From assembly GCA_013373085.1 (NCBI GenBank), contig JABXIM010000173.1, positions 1 to 38,740 on the forward strand: a stretch of DNA of 38,740 nt, written 5' to 3'. Both the position numbers and the translations under genes were made by a program. The stretch comes from Oceanospirillaceae bacterium (GTDB lineage: Bacteria > Pseudomonadota > Gammaproteobacteria > Pseudomonadales > Balneatricaceae). The notes under the pieces were generated by a model. That model ran no database searches and was not told the origin of the DNA. It was given only the letters and a program-made list of their open reading frames with translations. This document shows, piece after piece, positions 31,686 to 38,740 of the stretch; positions within the stretch are counted from its first letter, which is position 1; each line of letters begins with the position of its first letter.

Positions 31686-34010
31686 TTATTTGAACAGCTT
31701 TTTGAACGGCCCCAGTTCCAGGAACCAGGTTTCGCCGGACCAGTCGTCGACACCGTCGTTGTCGGTGACCACGAACGCCTTGCCGTTATCGCTGATGGCG
31801 ACACCCTCCGGCTTGTCGCTGACCCAGCCGTGGCTGTCGCGCAGCGCGGGGAGCAGGTCGTAGACCTGTTTTTCGCTCGCCGTGACGATGCCGTCTTCCA
31901 GCGCCGATGCCGGCACCCGCACCAGGGTCTTCAGTTCGGCGAAGTCGCCGGTACGGTTGTCGCGCTCGATCAGCACCAGCGAGCCGTCTGGCGCGCGGGT
32001 GATTTCAGACAGCCCCACCCAGGAGGCATTGGCCGGCAGCGCTGCCAGTTCCCAGGCGATATGCCCCCAATCGCCGGAAGCCGGGTCGTAGGTCCACAGG
32101 CGGGTGCGGTTCGGCTGCCCCTTGTCGTTGAGGCCGCCTTCGTCATCGTCCAGCGCTTCGCAGCCCGGCGTGCTGTAGTCCCAGCCACGCTGCTGCGCCA
32201 CGAGCAGGCTGTAGTCGCCGTTATCGCCCGGCACCACCGCCACGCCCTCGAAGCCTGAGCCGAGAGTGCCGGTTTCGATCGAAGCCGCACGACAGTCCAG
32301 GATTTCCTGCGGCAGGCCGATTTCCGACAGCACGGTGCCGTTTTCAGCCAATTTCAGCAGTCGATTGGGACGGGAATCGCTGGCGTTGCCTTCGCTGGCG
32401 ACCCAGCGACTGCCGTCCGGCGCTATGGCGATGCCTTCCGGGTCGTAGTTGCCGCTACCGCCCTCGATCCTGGTCGCAGCGGTAATCAGTGCAGGCATGG
32501 CCGAGGTGTCGATGCTGAAAATCCGGCTCTCGCTGTAGAAGGAATCCCAGACCGCCAGCAGCTGGTCCTTCTCACCCGGCACCGCGGTCATGCCGGACAG
32601 CGCCGACCAGCCGAGCGGTTTGCCGTCAACGTCGGACGAGAGAATCTGCGGGTAGGTCGGCGCGCCCTGTTTCAGCTCGTAGATCATGATGCTGGAACGT
32701 ACGCCGAAACTCGGATCGTCCTTTTCGCCCGAGGCAATCAGCAGGTTGCGCTGCGGGATTGCCAGCAGGCCTTCCGGGCCGAACGGCGCCGGCAGTAGCT
32801 GGCGAAAATTCGGGCTGGCATCGTTCACCTCGTACACCGCGACGAAGCTGCCACGTTCCGAACCAACGAAAAGGTAGTCGTCGTTGCCGAAAGTCCCCTG
32901 CTCGATCGCCTCGGGCTCGGAGCCCTTGTTCTCGGAGCGGCCTTCCGGGTAATGACCGTGACGCACCGCGATCTCCTCGAAGCTGGCGCCGCTGTCGAAC
33001 AGCAGCTCGCCATCCTGGGCGAAGATCGAGAAGCCGCGGCTGCCGCCGAACAAGTCGCCTTCGTTGGCGGTGGCAATCCACCACTCGCCCTTGCGGCCTT
33101 TCACCCAGGCCACGGCATCGGGTTCGCGCGGCACGGCGTTCAGCGTATCGCTCAGCGAGATCAGATCGTCTTCGACGGCATCGACGCCTTCAAGAGCGAC
33201 GGTCCCCAGGTCGAAGTGACTGATTACGTTCCCACTCGGAAGATCAACCACCGCAAGGTGATTGTTTTCCTGAAGCGTCACCGCCACCCGGTTGTTGCTG
33301 TTGACGTCGACGAACTCAGGCTCCGGATCGGAGCCGCCATAGGCCGCGAGGCCGGTCAGGCTGACCTGGCGCAGGCCCCAGTTCGAAGGATCTTCTCCCT
33401 CGACGTCGACGATGGCCAGGTAGCCCGCCGGCGCCTGCGGCAGGCCGCCCTCGACGCCATCGACCACGATATCCTCGTCACGCTCGTTCTCGATGGCGAT
33501 GGCGACGTAGCGCCCGTCCGGGCTGACCTTGATCGAATCCGGCTGACCGCCGAGATCCAGGGTCGCAACCAGCGCCCGGCTTGCGATATCGACCACCGCC
33601 AGCTCGCCGCCGGCGTTGACGTAATCCTCGCTGGTATTGACGGCGACCAGGGCGAACTCTTTCCGCTCATTGCCTTTGCCGACCGTCACCACGTCGACCG
33701 AGGTCGGCTCGCCATTCAGCGCCAGTGTACCGGCCGGCTGCGGCATCGCGGGATCGGTGATATCGACGAAACCGATCTGCTCCATCGGGCTGTCGGTGTA
33801 GATCAGCGTCATGCCGTCGCGGCTCGCCGCAACGATTTCCGATACCGTCTCCTCGCCGATGGCATCGCCGTTGTTGAGGTAGTTCGCCAGCGTCGATACA
33901 CGTTGGAAGCTCATGGCGTCAGGCGCCTGCGCGGCGGCCATGCCGGCGCCGCCGGCACAACCGGTCACTACCAACCCGGCGATCATCTTGCTCAGTTTGT
34001 TCCTGGTCAT
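31686..34010 (-). CDS. phytase-like/esterase-like exported beta-propeller protein
   Basis: 774 aa from ATG 34010 (GGAG upstream; a GTG three codons earlier is less likely). N-terminus MTRNKLSKMIAGLVVTGCAG could be a lipoprotein signal (lipobox VTGC, Cys18) or a cleaved signal ending at AAAQA. The first half has propeller-like repeats (SVDVVTVG, PDSIKVSPDGRYVAIAIENE, EPEFVDVNSNNRVAVTLQEN), as in choice-of-anchor or alkaline-phosphatase-associated domains. The second half (YDPEGIAIAPDGSRWVASEGN, SGFEGVAVVP, KPEGVAISDNGKAFVVTDND) is the phytase-like family PF13449. Probably periplasmic or surface-exposed; substrate unknown. It has no operon partner. Confidence 0.82.
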   Translation of the reverse strand: MTRNKLSKMIAGLVVTGCAGGAGMAAAQAPDAMSFQRVSTLANYLNNGDAIGEETVSEIVAASRDGMTLIYTDSPMEQIGFVDITDPAMPQPAGTLALNGEPTSVDVVTVGKGNERKEFALVAVNTSEDYVNAGGELAVVDIASRALVATLDLGGQPDSIKVSPDGRYVAIAIENERDEDIVVDGVEGGLPQAPAGYLAIVDVEGEDPSNWGLRQVSLTGLAAYGGSDPEPEFVDVNSNNRVAVTLQENNHLAVVDLPSGNVISHFDLGTVALEGVDAVEDDLISLSDTLNAVPREPDAVAWVKGRKGEWWIATANEGDLFGGSRGFSIFAQDGELLFDSGASFEEIAVRHGHYPEGRSENKGSEPEAIEQGTFGNDDYLFVGSERGSFVAVYEVNDASPNFRQLLPAPFGPEGLLAIPQRNLLIASGEKDDPSFGVRSSIMIYELKQGAPTYPQILSSDVDGKPLGWSALSGMTAVPGEKDQLLAVWDSFYSESRIFSIDTSAMPALITAATRIEGGSGNYDPEGIAIAPDGSRWVASEGNASDSRPNRLLKLAENGTVLSEIGLPQEILDCRAASIETGTLGSGFEGVAVVPGDNGDYSLLVAQQRGWDYSTPGCEALDDDEGGLNDKGQPNRTRLWTYDPASGDWGHIAWELAALPANASWVGLSEITRAPDGSLVLIERDNRTGDFAELKTLVRVPASALEDGIVTASEKQVYDLLPALRDSHGWVSDKPEGVAISDNGKAFVVTDNDGVDDWSGETWFLELGPFKKLFK

Positions 34011-34195
34011 CCGCAACACTCCAGATCCTTTGCGATAAAAGCCGCCGGCAGTGCCACGCTGGCGCGACCGGTAACGGCTCCGTGGCGGCGACTACGCCCC
34101 CCGATACGTTTGCCGGGGACATCCGCCCTGCCCGCAGGCAGACGCAAGACTATAGGCAACGGAGGTGACGGCGGGATGACAGGAGACGCGGGGGC

Positions 34196-34218
34196 GGCCC
34201 CGGTCGGACGCCGGGGCC
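34196..34218 (-). terminator. GC-rich stem-loop after the SLC13 gene
   Basis: GGCCCCGG (34196-34203) pairs with CCGGGGCC (34211-34218) around a seven-base loop, 32 bp downstream of the permease stop on the minus strand. No T run follows, so it is a weak terminator candidate. The rest of the gap up to 34010 shows no gene. Confidence 0.45.
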
Positions 34219-34249
34219 CTGTTTCAAGGCAGGAGAAGGTGCGGCCGGT

Positions 34250-36025
34250 TCAGCCCTGCAACGGCCAGCCCAGCAGCAAGATGCTGAGGGTCACGGCGCC
34301 GATGAACAGATTCATGGGCAGACCGACCCGGACGAAATCCATGAAGCGGTAGCCGCCCGGGCCATAGACCATCAGGTTGGTCTGGTAGCCCAGAGGGGTA
34401 GCGAAGCTCGCCGACGCCGCCATCATGATCGCGAACACGAAGGGTTCGGCGTTGAGACCGGACTGGCCGGTGATCTGCAGCACGATGGGCAGCATCAGGA
34501 TCGCCGCCGCGTTGTTGGTGATCACTTCGGTCAGCATCGACACCGCAACATAGCACAGCACCAGCAGCAGCCAGGCACGGCCGTCACCGAGGTCGATGAT
34601 GCCGCCGGCGAGATAGGCCGCGACGCCGGTTTTATCCAGCGCCGCCCCCAGCGAGAACGAGGCGGCGATGGTCAGGATGACGCCCAGATCGACGCTGCGC
34701 TCGGCCTGGCTGACCGAGCAGCAGCGGGTGGCGATCATCAGGCCGGCGCCGATCAGCGCGGCATTGAGCATGCTGATGACCTCGAAACTGGCAAGCCCCA
34801 CCACGCCGACCAGAATCGCCCAGGCCAGCCAGGCCTGCCGGTGCCGTGGCGTTTCCGTCGCCAGGTCGTTGATCAGCAGGAAGTCGCGGTTGTAGCGCTG
34901 GCGACTGACGAACGCCGGCCGCGCCTCCAGCAGCAGGGTGTCGCCGGCCTCGAGCCGGATGGTGCCGAGGTTGCCGCGGATCCGTTCGCCGTTGCGCGCC
35001 ACCGCCAGCACCACCGCGCCGTAGCGGTCGCGGAAGCGGGCATCGCGGATCGCCTGGCCGACGGCGCCGCAGTGCGGCGAGACTACCGCCTCCACCAGGC
35101 AGCGTTCCGGCCTGTGGGTCATCAGCGACTGCGCCTGCCCGTTCTCGGCCGACGGCACGATGCCCTTGATTCGCAGCAGGTCGGCGATCGACTCGGTATC
35201 GCCGGCGAACACCAGCCGGTCGCCGCCGCGCAGCCGCTCCTCCGACGACACCGCGGTCACCACGCTGCCGCCGCGCTCGATCTCCACCAGGTACACCTGC
35301 TTGAGATGTCGCAGTCCCGCTTCCTCGACGGTCCGGCCCTCCAGCGGGCCGTTGGCGGCGACGGTAACCTCCAGCGTGAATTCGCGCAGGTTGGCGAAGG
35401 TATCGCCGCTTTCCCGGTTCGGCAGCCAGCGCGGGAACAGCAGCCACATGAACAGCAGCCCGCACAGCGCCACCGGCAGACTCAGCGCGGTGATGGCGAA
35501 CAGCGACAGGCCTTCGGCACCGGTCAGCGCCTGGTACTGGGCGTTGACGATCAGGTTGGTGCTGGTGCCGATCAGCGTCAGGGTACCGCCGAGAATGGCG
35601 CAGTAGCTCAGCGGAATCATCAGCTTCGACGGCGCGATCCCGATCCGCCGCGCCCAGGTATTGATCACCGGGATCAGTGTCGCCACCACCGGCGTGTTGT
35701 TGAGAAAGCCGCTGAGCAGCGCCACCGGTGCGAAAATCCGCAGCATCGCGCTGCGCACGCTCTCGGGCCGGCCAAGCACCTTGTCGATCAGCATATCCGC
35801 CGCGCCGGAGGCGTGCATGCCGGCCGCGACCACGAACATCGCCGCGACGGTGATCAGGCCGGCATTGCTGAACCCGGCCAGCGCATCGCCGCCGTCGAGA
35901 ATGCCGGACACGCTGAGAATCGTCAGCACCGTCATCATCACCAGGTGAGGCCGGATATGGGTGAAGATCAGGGTCAGCAGCGTCACGCATGTGAGCGACA
36001 GCGCAAACCAGCCTTGCCAGTCCAT
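34250..36025 (-). CDS. SLC13/DASS-family permease with TrkA-C domains
   Basis: 591 aa from ATG 36025 (AAGGA upstream). Two blocks of membrane helices flank a cytoplasmic insert. The first block contains LSGFLNNTPVVATLIPV and GGTLTLIGTSTNLIVNAQY, the second SMLTEVITNNAAAILMLPI and ASFATPLGYQTNLMVYGPGGY; these SNT/T-containing re-entrant hairpins bind Na+ and substrate in the divalent-anion:Na+ symporters. The insert (about residues 195-385) carries two TrkA-C-like ligand-sensing domains. Such proteins import sulfate, carboxylates or other anions; the substrate is not determined by sequence. Confidence 0.92.
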   Translation of the reverse strand: MDWQGWFALSLTCVTLLTLIFTHIRPHLVMMTVLTILSVSGILDGGDALAGFSNAGLITVAAMFVVAAGMHASGAADMLIDKVLGRPESVRSAMLRIFAPVALLSGFLNNTPVVATLIPVINTWARRIGIAPSKLMIPLSYCAILGGTLTLIGTSTNLIVNAQYQALTGAEGLSLFAITALSLPVALCGLLFMWLLFPRWLPNRESGDTFANLREFTLEVTVAANGPLEGRTVEEAGLRHLKQVYLVEIERGGSVVTAVSSEERLRGGDRLVFAGDTESIADLLRIKGIVPSAENGQAQSLMTHRPERCLVEAVVSPHCGAVGQAIRDARFRDRYGAVVLAVARNGERIRGNLGTIRLEAGDTLLLEARPAFVSRQRYNRDFLLINDLATETPRHRQAWLAWAILVGVVGLASFEVISMLNAALIGAGLMIATRCCSVSQAERSVDLGVILTIAASFSLGAALDKTGVAAYLAGGIIDLGDGRAWLLLVLCYVAVSMLTEVITNNAAAILMLPIVLQITGQSGLNAEPFVFAIMMAASASFATPLGYQTNLMVYGPGGYRFMDFVRVGLPMNLFIGAVTLSILLLGWPLQG

Positions 36026-36401
36026 GTTCGTGGTTATCCTTAGCGATAAGAAACTGGAGTATAAAAACACCAAAAAATAACCTAAAGGAATATTATTTAA
36101 TTTTTATATATCTATTTTATATATGCATTCAGCCGTCCGGTGCCTCCCGAAGACGCCCACACAGCGCCGCGACGGAGACTACACTTAGACGATCTGATGC
36201 CGTCCGGTAAGCGCGCTGTTGCTGACCGGACAGCCAGTCATTTGCCAAGGATCAGCGACGCCGCTGCCGTGAAGCGGCGTCGGGAGCACAGGATGTCATG
36301 ACCCCGAACAGCGCCCGCCACCATCCAACCGCACGCACGACGCAAGCCCCCGCTGCGGGCAGACCGGTAGACGCCGCCAGGACCGGCGGGAGCCTCCGGT
36401 C
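36026..36401. other. 376-bp divergent intergenic region with hairpins
   Basis: Positions 36060-36125 are very AT-rich and probably hold the SLC13 promoter on the minus strand, but I cannot choose one -10 with confidence. Two hairpins follow: GTCCGGT/ACCGGAC (36202-36208 and 36225-36231), and a perfect ten-pair stem CGACGCCGCT/AGCGGCGTCG (36256-36265 and 36273-36282). The part nearest the hydrolase start contains no recognisable gene. Confidence 0.5.
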
Positions 36402-38117
36402 ATGAAATCGCCGCCAGCAGATTTCGAGCGCCGCGGCGACTCCCGCGAACTGGTCGTGCTGCTCCATGCCTATACCCAGTCGCCCGGACACCTGAGTGCA
36501 CTGCGCGACCGGGTCGCGGCGGCCAGGCCCGACGCCGACATCCTGATACCCGCAATGCCACTCGGCGTGTTCTCGTTCGCAGACTGCAACCAACTGGTCG
36601 CCGACCTGCTGCGCCGCATCGACCGCTGCTGGGAGGCCAACGACCATTACCAGTCTGTGGTGCTGGTCGGCCATAGCATGGGCGCGCTGCTGGCGCGTAA
36701 GCTCTACGTCTGCGCCTGCGGCGATAACCCCGAAGCCCCGCTGGACCCGCGCATCGATGCCGCCCAACCGAGGCCCTGGGCCGACCGGGTTGAACGCGTG
36801 ATCCTGCTGGCGGGCATGAACCGGGGCTGGGCTGTCAACCACCACCTGTCAGTGCTCAACGCCATTCTCTGGACCCTCGGCCTGCTTGTCGGCCGCCTGC
36901 TGACGCTGTTCCGCCCCGGCAAGCCGATCATCCTGTCGATCCAGCGCGGCGCCATCTTCATCGCCGAACTGCGCCTGCAGTGGCTGCTGATGCGGCGCCG
37001 GGCGCGGGACCGGGGCGCCGGCGATGCCCTGACCATCCAGCTGCTCGGCTCCATCGACGATATGGTCTCGCCCGGCGACAATATCGATCTGATCTCGGGT
37101 CGCGACTTCATCTATCTCGACGTGCCTCACTCCGGCCATGCCAACGTGATCGAGATGGACGACTCGCCCGCCGGTCGGGAGCGGGCCGCTGTGTTCCGGC
37201 GCGCGCTGCTGGAATCACGCCAGACCCTCGAAGCGGAACAGGCGCTGCCGGCCGACAACGCCGCCGGCGAACCGCAGCCGGAGGTCACCGACGTGATCTT
37301 CGTGATCCACGGCATTCGCGACGCCGGCTACTGGACCCACAAGGTGGCGCGCCGGGTACGCGAGAAAGGACGGCACCTGGGCCGGGTGGTGGCGACCGAA
37401 ACCTCCAGCTACGGCTACTTCCCGATGCTGCGCTTTATCCTGCCGGACGAGCGGCGTATCAAGACCCAGTGGTTCATGGACCAGTACGCCGAGGCCAGCG
37501 CGCTCTACCCCAACGCCCGCTTTTCCTTTATCGGCCACAGCAACGGCACCTACCTGCTGGCCAGCGCGCTGCGCGACTACCGTTGCTGCCGCTTCCACCG
37601 CGTTGTCTTCGCCGGCAGCGTGGTGCGTCGGCACTACGACTGGGAACGCCATATCGCCAGCGGGCAGGTGCAAGCGGTCGCCAACTACGTCGCCACCGCC
37701 GACTGGGTGGTCGCCTTTTTTCCCAAGGCGCTGCAGACCCTCGGTCTGCAGGACCTCGGCAGCGCCGGCCACGACGGCTTCGCCTCCCCCGCCGTGAGCC
37801 AGGTGACCTACGTGCGTGGCGCCCACAGCGCCGCGCTCAACGAAGACAACTGGGACGCCATCGCCGACTTCATCCTCGGTGACGAAGACAACGAGGCCCA
37901 TGCCGTTCCGCAGCTGATTCGCAGGCACCGCAACCCACTGGTGTGGCTGCCGGGCATCGTCGCGCCGTTGATCTGGGTGATCATTGCCGCCCTGCTCGCC
38001 GCCATCGGCTACGCCATCACTCTGACTCACAGCGGCTGGGGCTGGGCACAGTGGCAAACCACGCTGCTGTTTGTCGGCTATATCATGCTGGTGTGGACGG
38101 TTCTAACGCGGCTGTAG
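36402..38117 (+). CDS. tandem alpha/beta-hydrolase membrane protein
   Basis: 571 aa with two consecutive alpha/beta-hydrolase domains. Domain 1 (about 15-270): LVVLLHAYTQSP oxyanion strand, nucleophile elbow VGHSMGAL (Ser about 93), acid region GSIDDMVSPGDN, and histidine in VPHSGHANV. Domain 2 (about 295-500): VIFVIHGIRDAGYW, nucleophile elbow IGHSNGTYLL, and histidine in RGAHSAAL. Both triads look intact apart from the acid of domain 2, which I could not place. Two membrane helices close the protein (LVWLPGIVAPLIWVIIAALL and TLLFVGYIMLVWTVL). GGGAG lies before the ATG. Substrate unknown; possibly a lipid or ester at the inner membrane. Confidence 0.82.
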   Translation: MKSPPADFERRGDSRELVVLLHAYTQSPGHLSALRDRVAAARPDADILIPAMPLGVFSFADCNQLVADLLRRIDRCWEANDHYQSVVLVGHSMGALLARKLYVCACGDNPEAPLDPRIDAAQPRPWADRVERVILLAGMNRGWAVNHHLSVLNAILWTLGLLVGRLLTLFRPGKPIILSIQRGAIFIAELRLQWLLMRRRARDRGAGDALTIQLLGSIDDMVSPGDNIDLISGRDFIYLDVPHSGHANVIEMDDSPAGRERAAVFRRALLESRQTLEAEQALPADNAAGEPQPEVTDVIFVIHGIRDAGYWTHKVARRVREKGRHLGRVVATETSSYGYFPMLRFILPDERRIKTQWFMDQYAEASALYPNARFSFIGHSNGTYLLASALRDYRCCRFHRVVFAGSVVRRHYDWERHIASGQVQAVANYVATADWVVAFFPKALQTLGLQDLGSAGHDGFASPAVSQVTYVRGAHSAALNEDNWDAIADFILGDEDNEAHAVPQLIRRHRNPLVWLPGIVAPLIWVIIAALLAAIGYAITLTHSGWGWAQWQTTLLFVGYIMLVWTVLTRL

Positions 38118-38202
38118 GGGAACAAGCGCCTGTACTCCTGAGCTGCCCCACTGAACTCTCGCCTTCGCTTAGACTGAAAGAAAACCAAAGGAGTCACAGG
38201 TC

Positions 38203-38571
38203 ATGAGCAAGCAAAATACACAAGCCAGTACTTACCCCGGCAGGTTGCAGAATTTCGAGCGGAACTCTCGTAGCCTTTCGTCTTCCCAGCCTTCGCTGAT
38301 GCAGGCATTTTGGGGGCTTCATAGCGAAGCGGTAGCTAACGGTGCTCTCGACAGCAAGTCCAAGGAGCTCATTGCCCTGGCTATCAGCGTTTTCGCCCGC
38401 TGTGACGACTGCATTGCGCACCATGTCTATGATTCGCTTGAAGCTGGTGCGACCAAAGAGGAAATTTCCGACGCGCTGGGTGTAGCAATCCTCATGGGTG
38501 GCGGAACCAGCGTGGTGTATGCGACACACGCTTTTGAGGCGCTTGAACAGTTTTCCGTTGGCAGGAGTTAG
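38203..38571 (+). CDS. AhpD-like carboxymuconolactone decarboxylase-family protein
   Basis: 122 aa. Central KSKELIALAISVFARCDDCIAHH contains the AhpD-type ExnCxxCxxxH redox motif, followed by the helix GATKEEISDALGVAILMGGG. Proteins of this family are small all-helical oligomers acting as peroxidase or thiol-disulfide partners. AAGGAG (38188-38193) lies nine bases upstream of the ATG. No AhpC or peroxiredoxin gene is adjacent. TAGACT at 38170-38175 might be a -10 box. Confidence 0.9.
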   Translation: MSKQNTQASTYPGRLQNFERNSRSLSSSQPSLMQAFWGLHSEAVANGALDSKSKELIALAISVFARCDDCIAHHVYDSLEAGATKEEISDALGVAILMGGGTSVVYATHAFEALEQFSVGRS

Positions 38572-38578
38572 GGATGCC

Positions 38579-38645
38579 GGGGTCAGGTATTGTCTTTTGC
38601 TCCGGAAGTTGTATCTGGACGAGTCAAAAGGCAAGACCTGACCCC
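38579..38645. repeat. inverted repeat GGGGTCAGGT ... ACCTGACCCC
   Basis: Arms of 21 bases (38579-38599 and 38625-38645) match at 19 positions, ten of them perfect at the outer ends, around a 25-base loop. Sequences of this GGGTCAGGTnTTG form are familiar to me from the surroundings of REP-associated tyrosine transposase genes, but no such gene is within the window. It begins 7 bp after the AhpD-like stop and may also end that transcript. Confidence 0.65.
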
Positions 38646-38740
38646 TCAATTCGTCTTGATCCCTCAATTCGTCTTGATCCCTCAATTCGTCTTGATCCCT
38701 CAATTCGTCTTGATCCCTCAATTCGTCTTGATCCCTCAAT
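38643..38740. repeat. 18-bp perfect tandem repeat, runs off the window
   Basis: The unit CCCTCAATTCGTCTTGAT is repeated five times without change (38643-38732) plus eight bases of a sixth, continuing past the right edge. The first unit overlaps the CCC of the inverted-repeat arm. The unit is a multiple of three, so a minus-strand frame stays open as repeated RDQDEL; this is likely incidental. Perfect identity implies recent expansion. Confidence 0.95.

Noticed and set aside
34632-36043. Long open frames on both strands over the SLC13 gene
   Set aside because: Shadows of the permease coding sequence in other frames.
38194-38739. 181-codon minus-strand frame with repeated RDQDEL
   Set aside because: It stays open because the repeat unit is 18 bp and otherwise runs antisense to the AhpD-like gene.
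38643-38740. CRISPR array
   Set aside because: The repeats are directly contiguous with no spacers.

Overview
The window looks like chromosomal DNA of a GC-rich (about 60% by eye) gammaproteobacterium of the Pseudomonadales/Oceanospirillales type. The basis is gene order: dnaX-ybaB-recR-rnd-ycgL-ycgN, and comEC / exbB-exbD-lpxK-trm112-kdsB next to a DUF2062 gene, lolD, one LolC/E-type permease and a PilZ gene. The second block is the arrangement known from Pseudomonas. The species cannot be fixed from the sequence. There are no rRNA genes, no CRISPR array and no intact transposase or integrase.

Layout. 1-5200: tRNA-Pro(TGG) at the left edge with two acceptor-stem mismatches, a run of five small hairpins, a lone glycosyltransferase, an orphan ParA/MinD-like ATPase, a LysR regulator divergent from an SbtA-type bicarbonate permease, and a small basic protein. 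5200-10440: M18 aminopeptidase and FKBP lipoprotein, divergent from the periplasmic protease prc and an anchored coiled-coil protein; then a small Lys/Ala/Glu-rich protein. 10440-12600: monocistronic rpsA with its own promoter, structured leader and terminators. 12600-17600: six-gene minus-strand information-processing operon headed by dnaX, which carries a complete programmed -1 frameshift signal. 17690-20800: MarR-controlled EmrAB-type efflux operon. 21050-26650: minus-strand envelope block (KDO activation, lipid A kinase, ExbBD energiser, ComEC DNA uptake). 26860-29420: DUF2062 protein and lipoprotein-releasing ABC transporter. 29480-31510: PilZ protein overlapping a Tus-family replication-terminus-binding protein, then a small membrane protein. 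31690-36030: phytase-like exported protein and an SLC13 permease. 36400-38740: tandem double alpha/beta-hydrolase, an AhpD-like protein, then an inverted repeat running into an 18-bp tandem array at the right edge.

The most unusual structure is a pair of intergenic elements (22041-22306 and 30943-31210; 266 and 268 bp). Each is bounded by 22-25 bp inverted arms that overlap the 3' end of the preceding gene, and each encloses two side-by-side long hairpins. Spacing and a short core are shared, but arm and stem sequences differ, so the fold is conserved more than the sequence. The Tus homologue coupled to a PilZ gene and the dnaX frameshift signal are the next most notable.
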